64,000 bases of DNA from Polytrichum commune (lineage: Eukaryota; Streptophyta; Polytrichopsida; Polytrichales; Polytrichaceae): positions 20,272,001-20,336,000 of the forward strand of contig OX485804.1 of NCBI GenBank assembly GCA_950295325.1. Reading direction: 5' to 3'. The position numbers were made by a program, and so were the translations under genes. Under the pieces are notes generated by a model, which was not told the DNA's origin, made no database searches, and saw only the letters and a program-made list of their open reading frames with translations. This document shows, one piece after another, positions 48,016 to 60,750 of the stretch (positions within the stretch are counted from its first letter, which is position 1; each line of letters starts with the position of its first letter).

Positions 48016-51000
48016 TCAAGGAATTTTGCGGACCTGGATAGACTGCAGTATCTCCCCTGACTGTAAGGGAGACAAAACATCAGAGACAGCAACAACCAGG
48101 TTCCCAGATTGCACCATGCCACGGGCTTTCAGAAGAGCAAATGTCCGTTGAAGATTGCTCTCCAAGTCTTCCCCAAAATCCATCCGAAAGGGAATGACAC
48201 CCCATTTCAGGTCCATACGTAGCCTCACACTTTGTTCTTCAGTAAAAGCAAAAATGGGACAATCTGGTCGATTTCGTGAAAGGAGGGATGCCATGTAGCC
48301 TCGACGTGTGTACACAAAGATAGCATCAGCTCCCAGTTTGCTAGCTGCATCATCCGTTCACCAAGGTACGTAGGCATTAGTCTATTTCAGGAACATTCAA
48401 GGAAACTACTTAACATTGAGGACAGGAGTCTTTACACTACAAATGTCTCTATTCTTTTCCTGATCACAAATTTAAACCTACACAAGGTTCCCTGCAGTTG
48501 AAAGAAATATGGGGATAGCTGATAAGAAATTTGTAAGATGGAGTACACACCCATTTGAGCTGCAGAGTTGCAAATCTGCTCAGATATCCTTCCAGTAGTA
48601 GATGAAGAGATTTCATCAAATGGGACTGTCTCTTTCTGACCCTCCTCCCGACACCAATCTTCCATACGCAAGCTTACTACTCTCAAGACCTCCATGGCCT
48701 TCTGAGGGAAAAGGCCCATAGCTGACTCGCCAGACAGCATCAGTGCATCAGCTTGCTGTCTCACTGCTTCAGATACATCTGCCACCTATCATTGCAACAA
48801 ATTGTCACTGTTTTAGAATCAAGACGTTCATTGCAAGCGGTACCTAGAATCGTAGTATTGGAGAACCTCCCATACAAGAGAAATAGAAAGTAGAGCACAC
48901 CCCCAGCAAAATGAAGGCGCAAGAAACTTGAACTCCAAATGGTGGAACTACATCGTGTAGAAGACCAGAGACAGCTGACTTTCATTTGCCATAGAGATGC
49001 CTAATCTCACCTCTGCTCGAGTAGGTGTAGGGTACTCAATCATGGACTCTAGAAGCTGTGAAGCCACAATCACAGGTTTATTTAACCTGCGACAGGCAGC
49101 AACAATAGCTTCTTGCACTGATGGAACTTGTTCCAGTGGGATCTGTGCACCAAGGTCTCCTCTCGCCACCATGGCTCCATCTGAAACGCGTATAATATCA
49201 TCCAGGCATTTGAGCGACTCAGCAGCTTCAATCTTGGCAAAAACAGCAACTCCTCTGTAGTACACAGTTACTCTTTAAGTACAAGAAGCACTTCAAATTC
49301 ATCACTACGTCCTAAAATGTAGGTTTGGTTTTTGCCACAGACAATTATTATCTCTGCATATTAGAACAATAAAAACCCCAAAGATGAGGTTGTTACAGTA
49401 CCTCTCTGGTGACCGAGCAGCAACATAGCTCTTGAGATGTTTGATAACCTCTGGACTCTTTACAAAAGACACTGCAATTGCATCAACACCTTCTGATATT
49501 GCAAAGTCAATGTCAACCCAATCCTGCAATCCATGTACACACTTGGACATGTTACAATCCAATCTCTTAATTTCCCAAATAAACAATCAACTCATGCATT
49601 CAGTTGGGATGACCACTGCAAACAAAGAGACTTACTGATTCTTGCTACAAGAGCAGACGATCAAAGACTTCAAGACTAGTCAAACATAGAAGCTGAATAG
49701 ATGGGGAAGGTAAGCACTGCACAGTTTTAGATACAATGAACAACACAGATAAATGAAGGAAGAGTTAAGAACTGGAGAGAACTAACAAGGGTGGCATACC
49801 TTTGATGAGATAGTGGGAAGCATAACATTCTTCTCCTGCACAATGTGGCCATTTCGCCAGAATGTGAGATTTGCACACGGCAGAAGAAGGCCAGGATCTA
49901 TGCACTTACACTTCACATCAGGGCCCACTTTCTCAACAACCTCAAAGCGCACCATGCCTCCATCTACCACCAGCTCGTCTCCAACCTTCACATCTGGAGA
50001 TAAACAGAGGATATTGTTACAATGTTGCAGATAAGTGATTCCACTGGATTTTGATGCTCCTATATACATTGATACACATGTTTTCAAGTTAGGTTGAATA
50101 AGGTCCTTTGAAAGTGAATAGGTTGCAGCTCCTGGAGGTAGAAAAATAAGGAAAGAAGACCAAAGAAATCCACAGGGATGAGGAGTTCTCTTCCTGTCAA
50201 TTAAATATTGAAAAACAAAAACCTCCAGGATTGGGATTTTATGAGAACAAAGGCTGAAGGAAACAGAAGCACTCATTGTCCACTCAACTTCCAAAGAACA
50301 TTCAAAGAAAGAAATTGGTGTATTGCATTGCAACCCTCGACATTGTATTTTATGGAAGAAGCATGTAAATGTCCTTTTACCTTCTGCAAAACCCTCATAG
50401 TTGACTAAGAGAGTGTAAGCTGGTACAGGTCCATCAAACTTCCGCACAGTAAAATACCATTCATCTCCATCCTTCATATGCAGTATCAGAATAGTCAGTC
50501 CTTTCTTCTTGACTAGAAGACCAGATACTGTACAAAAAAGCACTAATGTGAGACCTAGAACTACATATAAACTAAGCACACCTTTAACTAAGAGAAGTTT
50601 ATAACATCCATTTATCAACGTATAATTAAACCACCCAATTGTGTATATGACATGAGACACAAACTGACTTGTACATGTGAAGCCTCAGTTTTTTCCTTAT
50701 GCTTTGGCCACCATTTGCTGAAAAGATCGCAAATGACTCCCAGAAGGTTGCCAGCTGGGGGCTGGACATTTACTGAAAGTGTCAACTGATGTCAAGGTAA
50801 GGAGCAGAAAAGGCTTCAAATAGAACATCAAGGATGTTAATGCGCCATGTTGCCTGAACAGTAATGTAAACTTGGGAGAAGTTGTTAGAAAAGAGGGCAG
50901 ATAGTCAATGAGGTGCTGATCTATACTATGATTGTCACGACCTACATTATATTCAATCCGTAAAAATCACAAATCCACTTGGGGAGATAGTGACAGCTGC

Positions 51001-52525
51001 AATCTAAAGTACTGAAGGGAGGGGATCGAAGGGATATCTATTACTTTTTACTCACTGTCATCATATGAGCTGAGAACTTAATGATGAATGAAAAGTGAGA
51101 AAAAGTACATGGACAACATACATAAGCATGTTAGTAGAGAATCTTCCAATATATTGTATAGCACCGAAGAAGACAATGAGAGAAGATAGCGAATTGACAA
51201 CCAACTTGAGAAGAACAAAGAATTAAGGTAATCACAATAACAACTTCATCTCATGTCAGGCCTTGAACCCGATCCTTCATTGAGGTAAATGTGCCTAATT
51301 CAATCACTAATTGGTCACCTATATTTTAGTGGTGAGTGCTTAGGTGTGGATCCAGGAACAGATACCAAAAAGACATGATGTGTTTAATCGAGATTGGAAT
51401 GCGTGCTCAAAATGTGTTAACCATTTTTTTGAGCTCAATAGTTAACATAAATGAAGGAGCCTACACAATTGTTTTATGGCTCCAGCACTTTTGACTTTGA
51501 AAAATCATTGCAGCAACATGGAAGATCATAACAATTCATAGGTTGCTGCTATAATCTTTCATATCACATTTGCATTTCACATCCACAGATCCAAGAAAAC
51601 TCCTAACTCTAATGTCCAAGTTGAGAATAGTGGCAAACAGCAAAAACTACCCATTTAGGACACGTTTACCGGTGGGTTTACATTAGGGTGCGGGTCGCAA
51701 AGGAGACAAGAGACATGGTGAAGACATTGCGCATTCAGATGTGGTCATGGTCTTTTATCATTTCACTTGGCGAAGGGATTGATTTTCTTAATTCCATTCA
51801 TAGATTTATGTTACCTCGGCTTTGGCAGACGCTGCTCCTCCGAGGTCCCCCATATGAATCTCACTCCCCTCAGTATCGATCATGATAACAATTGAATAGC
51901 CTTTCTCGGAATTCAACCGCCTGCAGTTCCTGATTGCCTGCCTATGCCAGTCGTGCGTGCCGTGGCACATGTTGAGCCTGGCGACAGTCATCCCCGAGGC
52001 CGCCAGCGCCTCCAGCTGCTCCAAACTACAACAGGCCGGGCCGATCGTGGCCACCAGCTTCGTCCTCCTCAAGCTCCGGAACCCTTGCGTCTTCAACGCC
52101 TCCTCTACCCGCGGGTCCACATCGAACCCTCCCTCAGCCGCAGCCGGTGCGGCACCTTTCAGCACCCCAGCTTCTTTCTCCAGCTTCTTCGGTTCCTCCG
52201 CCTCCTTCTTCACCACCACCGCTGATGATGATGATGATGATGATTCTCCCCTCTCCGCCAGCACGCTTGTCACCACCACCGCTCCTCCGCGGGCACCATT
52301 CTCCGCTGCTGCTCCTCCACCACGCACCACCGCAGACCTCCTCACCAACGACACACCGCTCCATGCCCGCTTGCCGAAACCTCCAGCAGGCACCCGCAGC
52401 TGCACTCCTACTACATTGCTCACTGTGGCTGCTCTCCCTCCTCCGCTACTGGGCGCACACATATCACTGCTGCCCTGGCCGCACCGCAGCACGTCCAGCG
52501 CACTCTTGTGCAATGCGTGCGCCAT
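48016..52525 (-). CDS. PKP1: Plastidial pyruvate kinase, alpha (PKp1-type) subunit
   Basis: Converts phosphoenolpyruvate and ADP to pyruvate and ATP in plastids, feeding fatty-acid synthesis; alpha subunits pair with beta subunits in plants. Seven minus-strand exons join in frame: 52525-51815, 50471-50381, 49993-49800, 49523-49402, 49254-49011, 48785-48551 and 48344-48016, giving 641 residues. The Ser/Ala/Val-rich N-terminus of about 180 residues is a probable transit peptide. Motifs: [34 protein letters not shown] (alpha-type signature), VGDELLVDGG-like segment, [10 protein letters not shown] with the catalytic Lys, [36 protein letters not shown] and [10 protein letters not shown]. Alpha-specific features include [10 protein letters not shown] and the [10 protein letters not shown] end. 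Start: first ATG in the long exon; the frame stays open upstream to about 52582 without another ATG. Intron 1 (50472-51814) is the longest. Confidence 0.95.
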
Positions 52526-52760
52526 CCCGCAATGCCGAAACCTCCCCGCCTCAGATGCACGCAAGAATGAGGCAAGGCACAAGAGCCGGTGGGTCGCACA
52601 AAACCTAACCTAATTCGCAACAGGAGTGGCGATGGCAGTGGCGGACAGCACTGCAAGCACAATCTGAGCGTTCATGCTCTCTCTCTCCCTGTGTCTCTCT
52701 CGCTCTCTCTCGCTCGCTCTCTCTCTCTGGTGCAATAGGCGCAGAGTGAGGAGGTGAAAT
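52526..52760 (-). promoter_or_regulatory. Pyruvate kinase 5' region with CT/GA microsatellite
   Basis: A CT-rich run (about 52678-52728 on the plus strand, GA-rich in gene orientation) lies 150-200 bp upstream of the start codon, a common plant 5'UTR or core-promoter arrangement. No TATA box was identified with confidence. Confidence 0.45.
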
Positions 52761-55700
52761 CTACACCATGTGTAGATTGGAGGCGCACACGGCGAACGTG
52801 CTGTTTATGGTGTTTGTTCGTAAAGAGAGTCCCGGCGACACCACCAACGGGGACTGAATGAACTTTAGGTACACGGTGTCAAGGAGCTGTCTGGTGGCAT
52901 ATTCCACTTCAAACAATAGACCATGGTTTATAGTAGAGGCGCCTATTCCCACCAAGGCCTCATTTGTAATCTATAGGGTACCGGAATTACATTTAGGTTG
53001 GGCCTGAATTTCGATCAGCCCGAGATTCAATTTGGGTTAGGTTGGAACCAATAATGTCATGACATGTGTCCTATGTTTGCGTGCCACAGTGAGAAGGAAT
53101 GAGTTGTTATGGCGGACTCTAGACATAGGTAATATGTTTGGGCCAACTTTTGGACTAAAAAATCACAGTAGTTTCAATTTAAGGCATAGAAATAGAAATC
53201 CTCCTTGTTTCTATCTTCCTACACGGGAAACTCCAAATCTAGCAAAGATCATCTTAAGTGATCAATTATGGGTGCCTCTACTCTAAGACCACTTCACGTA
53301 CAGTCAAGAGCCGTGACCATGTAATTGTGAGGTCCCTTGACTCTTGTCCAAAGGCCATACCAGTTGACATGGTTTGCCGGAATTTGAATCATGCCTATGT
53401 ATCTCCAAGAGGTGGGCCTGACAAAAAATCCTAGTAGACCATGAAACATTATTTATAGTTTGCCATGTAAGAATACATTTAGATTTTTTTTTTATCCATG
53501 ACAAGTTATTTGAGTTCTTAGGTTTTAACCTTCTAATGTGAAGTGAGCTTGGACGGTCTCAACCTTTCTAACCAACGAGATATCTTAGTATGCAATGCTC
53601 GTGGGCCTTCAATCTTGTGTGTGAGGTGGCCCTTATTAAACCTCATGTGTCTAAGGGTTTTGAAAAAAATCAAACCTATTATAAATTGTATATTCTTCCA
53701 TTTCACTTCATATAGGGTAGTATTAAGAAACATGATGTTATCATTATTATAATGAAAAAGAGTATTTAAAGTGAACATGTGAGGAACAATTTTCACTTCC
53801 CCCTGGTACATGTCAATACACAAACATCATACGTTTAAATGTCTCAATATCCAAGATTTGATTTAATACATATATCACAAGATATGTCTTGACTTCTAAG
53901 GGAAAACGCCAATATCATTTTTTCTTCTTTTGCTAACTAAATCATATATTGACATCAATGGTGGGGTGGAGCATTGTAGAGCCTTTAATGTAGCATTAAT
54001 GGCCCCTCAACATTGCATGTGTTAGTTTGCAAATTTTTTGCCCAAACATTCTATGGGTTGAGACAGATTTCATGTTATGAAATGAGGATAGGATGGGATC
54101 CCAAAATATGGCTGCCAATAGCCATTAATGGCCATCCCTCATGATATTGGGAGCAACCCTTTAACAATACTAGTGCATTTTGTTTTTTTTTTTGCTCAAA
54201 CATTCTCAAGTCCAAGGTGGTTTTCATATCATAAGATCAAGCTAGGAGGGGACCCCAAAACATGGCTACCAACAACCACCAATTATGGCCATCCCTCACG
54301 AGGTTGGAAGTGGCCCCTCATCATTACCAAACAACTATTGCAGACCTTGGACAACTAACCAACTAATTCACCTAGTAGTTGACTAGTTGCTTTTCATAAT
54401 TATAGTTGTTTGTGATTTGACATGCCAAAAATGTAGTTAACTATAGTTGTTTAAATTCAATCTGCCAAAATTATATAGTTAAATATAGTTAAATAAATAT
54501 TTAATTAACTAAGGTTGAGTGCAACATGTTCACAAAATTATGCTGCAGTGTTGTAGTGTCACTAGTGTGTTATTTGTGTTGATGATGTACATGGAGGTTA
54601 TTCCAGAGCCCAACACTATGAGTGAACATATAAAGGTGTTTCTTGATGATACTCAGTGATCCGAGCATATTAAAGACCCTCAACTAAAGCAAATCAAGAG
54701 GCAAACTTCTTTGAATATAGGATAATACTTGGAATTTTTTTAGTTAAGTATATTTGTTCTTCAAATTGGTTTGAAAACTTTCTAGTTAACTATAGCTATT
54801 CCCTAAAATGTATTCAAAAAACTAGTTAACGATAATTATTTTGGCAGTTGTCTAGGGTCTGAACTATTGGTCACATTTACTGCTCAAACGTTCTCAGGGT
54901 CAAGGTGGATTGACCATTTGAATATGAGGATATTTTTTTTATCAAACAATAATGTTGTTCTTTTTTTGTATTGTGAAAAAGTTTCTCATTGTTGACCTTT
55001 TACCTTCAAAGAGTTGGGTGGATTGATTTGTATTTATTTTAATTATGGTTTAAAAATTTATGTCTAGGGTGCTTATGGAATCGGACTATACGTGAGGCTA
55101 TGCATTTGGGGGGTAAAGAAACATGACTTCATTGACAATGGCCATACAAATCTTCTCCCCATGCAAAGTATTTTATGTGACAAAGGAGAGGGGGGGGGGG
55201 GTTGAACCTCCATTTTAACAAGCAAGATTAGCAGGTTTGGTGGCCTCCCAAGGGGTGGCATCTTCGTACCACGTACAAACTAATATGAGTGTAATAAGGG
55301 TTATTATTTAAGGCATTAGAGCATATAATATACAAAGCAAAGAGGTATTAAATTTCTCTAACGTGTACATTTAAAAAGGCTATTAATTTTTTTTGAAGTT
55401 TAGGTAGATGTACAAAAGGAGGCTCTTAGCGACATTTTTGACAATGAACGTGTTTGTTCCATTTATTTCACATTTTCATCCATTGTTGTCATATGATAAT
55501 AGACCTCAATGACTCCCTTGTCCATTCTTATTAGGGTTCGCAATTGGGTTATAGGACAAGCTTGAGGCTCTTGGAGTGCGAGGGAAGCTAACACATGAGC
55601 AATGAGCCGTGAGCAGTGAGCGGTAACACATGAGCAATGAGCAGTAACACGTGAGCAATGATACCAAATTTAGTAACTGGGCACGGTTTTAGGTAATATT

Positions 55701-55870
55701 TTCTAAAATTGGCACTTAGATTTTTGGAATATAAAGTACTCGCATTCTGATTGAAGAAGAATGAAGGCAACTTATTACCATGGATACTTAGTCCATTGCC
55801 GGTTTTTATTATAGAAATCCACACTAATACATGTCACTTACTCAAATTCTCAAACATGCGGTTGAATACA
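52761..55870. other. Intergenic, degenerate repeats, no gene recognised
   Basis: 53285-53460 is related to 2830-3100. 55251-55430 is related to 20331-20510. Short repeats of agttaactatagtt occur at about 54.4-54.85 kb, and a G run at 55191-55201. A run of gagcaatgag/acatgagcaatgagc words lies at about 55597-55660. No credible coding frame. Confidence 0.4.
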
Positions 55871-55882
55871 ACACTTGAAATA

Positions 55883-58800
55883 TTACTCACGTTCTACAAC
55901 ACCTGCAAGTTCAAGTAGCCGCATGACCTCGTTGTAGGAGTACGTTGGAGCATGAATGAACTTGTCACTATCATAATCCATTTTGCACAAAAATCTAAAC
56001 ACATAATAAAGATGTTTGCAATACACCAATTTTCCTTTCTTTCCTAAAGATTGAGATGACATTTTGGTGAAGTCAGGGCATGTGCAATGCGGCATGTCGC
56101 CAATTGTGACACGATATGTGATGTCCTCCTTGGAGACGATGTTGATTAGCACTCCAAATTCTGGATATGGAATGGCAATTATTCCAACCACATAATATCT
56201 GTCCATAAGCCCGACGCTCTCCCATTTGTTTTTATGATCTACTGTCGGTGTTGTTAGATTGCGGCGCACTGACTTGCCAAACCTGGAAGTTGGGTGGGCA
56301 TCCGGATTTAGTGGCACATGAAAATCCGTCCGAGGGATTGGGAGCATTGCAATTGTCGAAAGCCTACGGCGAGGAGAGAGAGCCTCCCTCTGTTGCAATT
56401 AGAACCCAACATCTTTGAATGCTAATACTTCTTGCCTTGAGAGATTGGTACCTATCTTCACAGGCCATATGCTCGGAACTACAGGCCAGTCTAGCACATA
56501 CTTCTTCTTGTTCCCACTTACACAACGTTTGATGTCATCAGGGCAAAACCAAAACTCGTACTCCACATTGTTGGTGGAGCGGTATTCCTTCTTCAATCCT
56601 TTGTACGTGGGAGTTGGTGTGCCATGTTTGCCAGTTCCGACTTTGTCATTGCACAAAGTCCCTATATTGGCTTGCATTGCCCAACATCTTTTGGCAGAGT
56701 TGGCTGGCAATCGTGCAATATGCCAATGGGAAGAAGAACAACCAATCTCTAACACTGATGTGGCATGTGCCACACCATGCTCTGCAGAAACAAAAGATTC
56801 CTCTATGTATGCCCTTCTAACCCTAGTGTTAGGGCGAGGAATGGAGTAGTTTATTTTATCGGGTCGGTGTGAGTCACAATCCGCACCCGGTGGCAGATCA
56901 AGCTTTCGTTTGGTGGATCCGAACAACTCATACCCCTCCAAAGCACAATTCCTAGTATTGAGATCTTCCAACCCCGGATAGGACTTCATGGCATCTGCCA
57001 GTAGTTTCGGATCTCCGCACATGGCAGCAACTTTCAATTTCAAGGACGTAAAATCATGGCCTTTACCAGTAGAACCACCTCTCAACCATGATCTGTAATT
57101 TGCAATCTGCATGAATGCACGGATCAAATCGTCCACTATTGCTTCATACACACAAGCCATATTGTTTCTAGACTGTTGGAGCCATTTGTTGTGCAATGTG
57201 TGTGCAAAATTACACGTTGACATTTCTGCACGTTCATCCATTGTCATATCCTGCAAAAATATTACACAAATTATAATAGATGGTATATGTACATATATAT
57301 CATGGATTTTTTAAAGTAAAATAACATCTGAAATACAAAGTGATGAAGCACTCACAAGAATCATGTGACCACCCCATTGCCTATAACAAAAGTGCCAAAA
57401 TCCCAACCACTCAGATAAGCCGAGAATGCCTTCTTTTGTGGCAGCTCCGGATGACAACCACCATGAACAAATGACATGATATTTAGCTTCAACTTCATTA
57501 ATTATTTTCGCGTCTTTATAATCCTTGCATAGTTGTTTATGCTGAAACTGCAAAGATGTCTTGATAAACTTCTGCGTTATCTTATCCAAACTTTGTAACC
57601 AATCAAAAAGATAAGTACGCTCACGACCCACCATTGCCAAACTTGGGTCACCTACACTGTAAATCTTTCTGACCGCATTCCAATTAGCCTGAGCGCTATC
57701 TGCCATGAAACCCTTGAAATTTACTTTTCACACTTTATTCTCCGACATAATGGACTTCAAGTTTTCCCAAAATATTGTTTGAGCTACGCCATCTTCAGAT
57801 TGCATGTTACAACACGCAATGGTCAACACTTTACAATACTTGCTATCATACACATAACACGTAAAGGTGGTCCAGCCCTTTAGACGTTTGACGTGATCAA
57901 ACATTATCCATGAATTCTCCATATCTCCTCCCACCTGCATACGTTTCACAAGATCCACACCACTTCCCGGAAGATCTACTGACATTTTGAAGACAAATAC
58001 TTTGTCTTTAGATTGTCCCGGGAATCTACTATCATGGACGTACTTCACGCCTGAATGATTTTTGAATGCCATGATACTATCCATCGTGCCCATTCCACTA
58101 CGAATAAAGCGCTTTGAGCCCGATACAAAGTTACAACAATTTGGAGAGGCAAGACTACTGAATTTATCCATGACGAGTTCTAATGACGAACCTGCTAGGT
58201 GATATCCTTCACCATTTAATGGAGATTTTAGAAGGTGGTCTGCTAGGAATTTTTTGCTCGTTGCCAAAACTATTGTAAAGTTTTTGGCAGTGGGTGTTTT
58301 CATGATCTCATTGGCAGCGTATTGGTAAGCCATGTCAAGTGACTCACGACATATACTATTTGATACACGGTGTTCATGAACACCTAGATGTATACAAACT
58401 CTTGATATCTCTGGGCATGTGGAGTGAACATATATTATGCGAGCATGACACAACACAATACACACTGGTGTTGAACGACATACCTTACATTCTACTCTTG
58501 ATTTTTCTGAGGCAACATCTCCAACAGAAAATGGGATAGGAGTCGATCCAATCCATTCGGTGCAGTTGTAAACACCTCCATTGCAATACAGATAATCACA
58601 GTATGTATTTGTGCACTGTAAATAACCAGGACATGATGAACGCCTGAAAGAAAGTCCAAAATCATTTTGGATATTTGTTGTTTTTGTTGTGCACTAAAGA
58701 TGTCCATCGCACATTTTATCCATACCAACCATAGAACGCCCATACGTACTAGAAACATCCACAGCTATTGGAGGAAAGATAAAGATTTCATCACCATCAC

Positions 58801-59561
58801 AAGATGGTGGCAAGTACTTGATATCACGTACATCTATACTATCAAAATCAATTGCAGTAAGATCGGATTTAGACCTTCTACTAGACTTTGTCATTTTTAA
58901 TGCATCGACAATATTAAAACCTGAGGAAGATGAAGAAAGATGAAGAGGTGGACGTTGAGACGAAACACCATGGCGAACCAATTTCATGTACGACGAATTG
59001 TGAGGGATTTTATCAACATCCACAAAGACTCAAAATCGGAGTGGAAGGCTTAGTCTTATAAGGAAAATGTGATGTATCAGAAAGATCAACAAAAAGACAA
59101 ACTTTTTCATCCGAATCCAACAACACAAGAACATCATCGTCATTTGGTCTTATCTTTACAGTAGCCATACTAAGCACATTGACAGTAGATGCGCTAGACT
59201 CATTTGTCAACAAAACAGTGGACGCTAGCATATGAAAATTAGTAAGCCCTATAATTCTAAATGATCTTGGATCCAAAATCTAAATATAATCATCTTTACA
59301 CATGTTGTTCGGAATCAAAATTGTCTCCAAGATATCGCCGTTCTTGGAATACATCTCTTGCTCTACGTACATGGATCATATCCGGAAATTGAACCTCAAA
59401 CAAAACAAATCTTCTGAGACCTTCACATGATGATCATCCTCAAGAGGCAAAGTGAAGGGCACAAATGATCCAGATGCTTTAATGGTAGCTATTTTTAAGT
59501 AAATGTATTGGAGAATGAGAGACATTGGAATGTGCAAATGAAAGATTATTTGTATTGGCAA
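55883..59561 (-). pseudogene. Mutator-like transposase with SWIM zinc finger, decayed
   Basis: Read on the minus strand. The N-terminal part (59561-59013) is broken by two stops and a frameshift near 59013-59023. From 59023 one frame runs to about 57356, interrupted only by TAG at 58694-58696 and TGA at 57728-57730. It has a Cys-rich segment (CPGYLQCTNTYCDYLYC, then CKVC) and a MULE-like catalytic region (GWTTFTCYVYDSKYCKVLTI; FKGFMADSAQANWNAV; SWWLSSGAATKEGILGLSEW). A probable intron (57251-57355) follows, then a frame from 57250 to 55883 with one TAG at 56399-56401. The end carries a SWIM finger, PHCTCPDF with VYCKHLYYVF. It would encode a cut-and-paste transposase but cannot make full-length protein. 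Terminal repeats were not found. Confidence 0.75.
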
Positions 59562-60504
59562 TTTTGGACCTTCGCAACAAATCCTAAATGAGAATAATAA
59601 AAAAATGAAGAAACCCTAATATCTAAAAACCTATGAAGGCGACCACATTCAAATAATAAAATACATTACAATAAGCGAGTTTCCGCGTCGAAAAAAGAAA
59701 AAGAAAAATGTATCGTGTCAATATATTTTAAAATAAATATTTTAATCCATGCGTTGATAAGATTCAATATATATATGTAGGAGTATGCACCAAACTTAAT
59801 GTGAGTGTTATAGAGAATAAGTTGTATAGCGTTTAGAATTTCCTATCACAGATGCAAGAGATAGATCAACATGAGACTAGTACATAATTGAATGGAAGAA
59901 GGAAGAGACGAAAATGATTGTACTTTACAACAAAGAGAGTTCGAAAACGAGCAAGCAGTATGAGGAAAAAAATATAACATTGTAGTACAGAAATATATAG
60001 ATGATTTAGCAGAAATACAAAGAGTATAGATTTGAATGATTTGGACGAAGAAAGTGAAGAGGAAAAAGAAAAGGTTGATGGGGATGTATACAACAATACT
60101 GCCAATAAAATTGAAGTCCATGATGATGATGAAGAGGAAGAAAATAAGCACATCAAGATGTATGAAGAAAATGATAACAATTCCCCGCACGAAAACAAAA
60201 AAAATGAAGATGAAGATGGAGATGAAATTTATTACATAAGTATTTCCTTTTTATTTATCATCTTCTGAGCATCTCATAGAAATTGATACATATTTGACAT
60301 AACATAAATGCTATTGGAGTTGCAATTTCATGAGAGTAATAGTCAGCCAGATGCTTGAGCAAACGTACTAGTTTGTTGAAAATAGATATTTTCATTAAAA
60401 AATCATTAAGAATGATCTACGCACACTTGCATAGAAAAACCTTCTATGTATCCAACATAGTTTATTTCTTGCTTAACCACTAGCTCATTAGAGGATAATA
60501 CCAG
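59562..60504. other. AT-rich intergenic; short acidic reading frame
   Basis: A plus-strand frame at 60032-60268 encodes an Asp/Glu/Asn/Lys-rich peptide (NDLDEESEEEKEKVDGDVYN and similar) of low complexity. It could be an exon of the unrecognised gene further right or a chance frame; nothing decides this. Confidence 0.3.
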
Positions 60505-60583
60505 TCAATGTAACCAACCGGATTCGAACCCCGATTAGTGCACACCGAAACATCAGTCTCTTTGAACTACTCGCATCCACAGG
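60505..60583 (-). ncRNA. tRNA-like sequence with perfect pol III B-box (possible SINE head)
   Basis: On the minus strand, GGGGTTCGAATCC (60532-60520) is a perfect B-box/T-loop motif. A degenerate A-box-like GCGAGTAGTTCAAAGAG lies about 45 bases upstream. The acceptor stem does not pair, so this is not an intact tRNA gene. A tRNA-derived SINE is plausible; its 3' end was not found. Confidence 0.4.
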
Positions 60584-60750
60584 TGGATGTCTTAAATCCT
60601 TTTCTCCACAGTTACATTCATTTGTCAAAGGTATATGATCGCTTCTAGCTAGGTTGCTATAAGCAACGACATATATGTTTGAGAGTCCATTTGGTATTAA
60701 CAAGACCGCAAATTCCCCCCTTTTTTTGGTGTATGAAAGTATAAATACAT

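Noticed and set aside
51957-52613. 218-codon plus-strand frame opposite pyruvate kinase exon 1
   Set aside because: It is the antisense shadow of the GC-rich transit-peptide region of the minus-strand gene.
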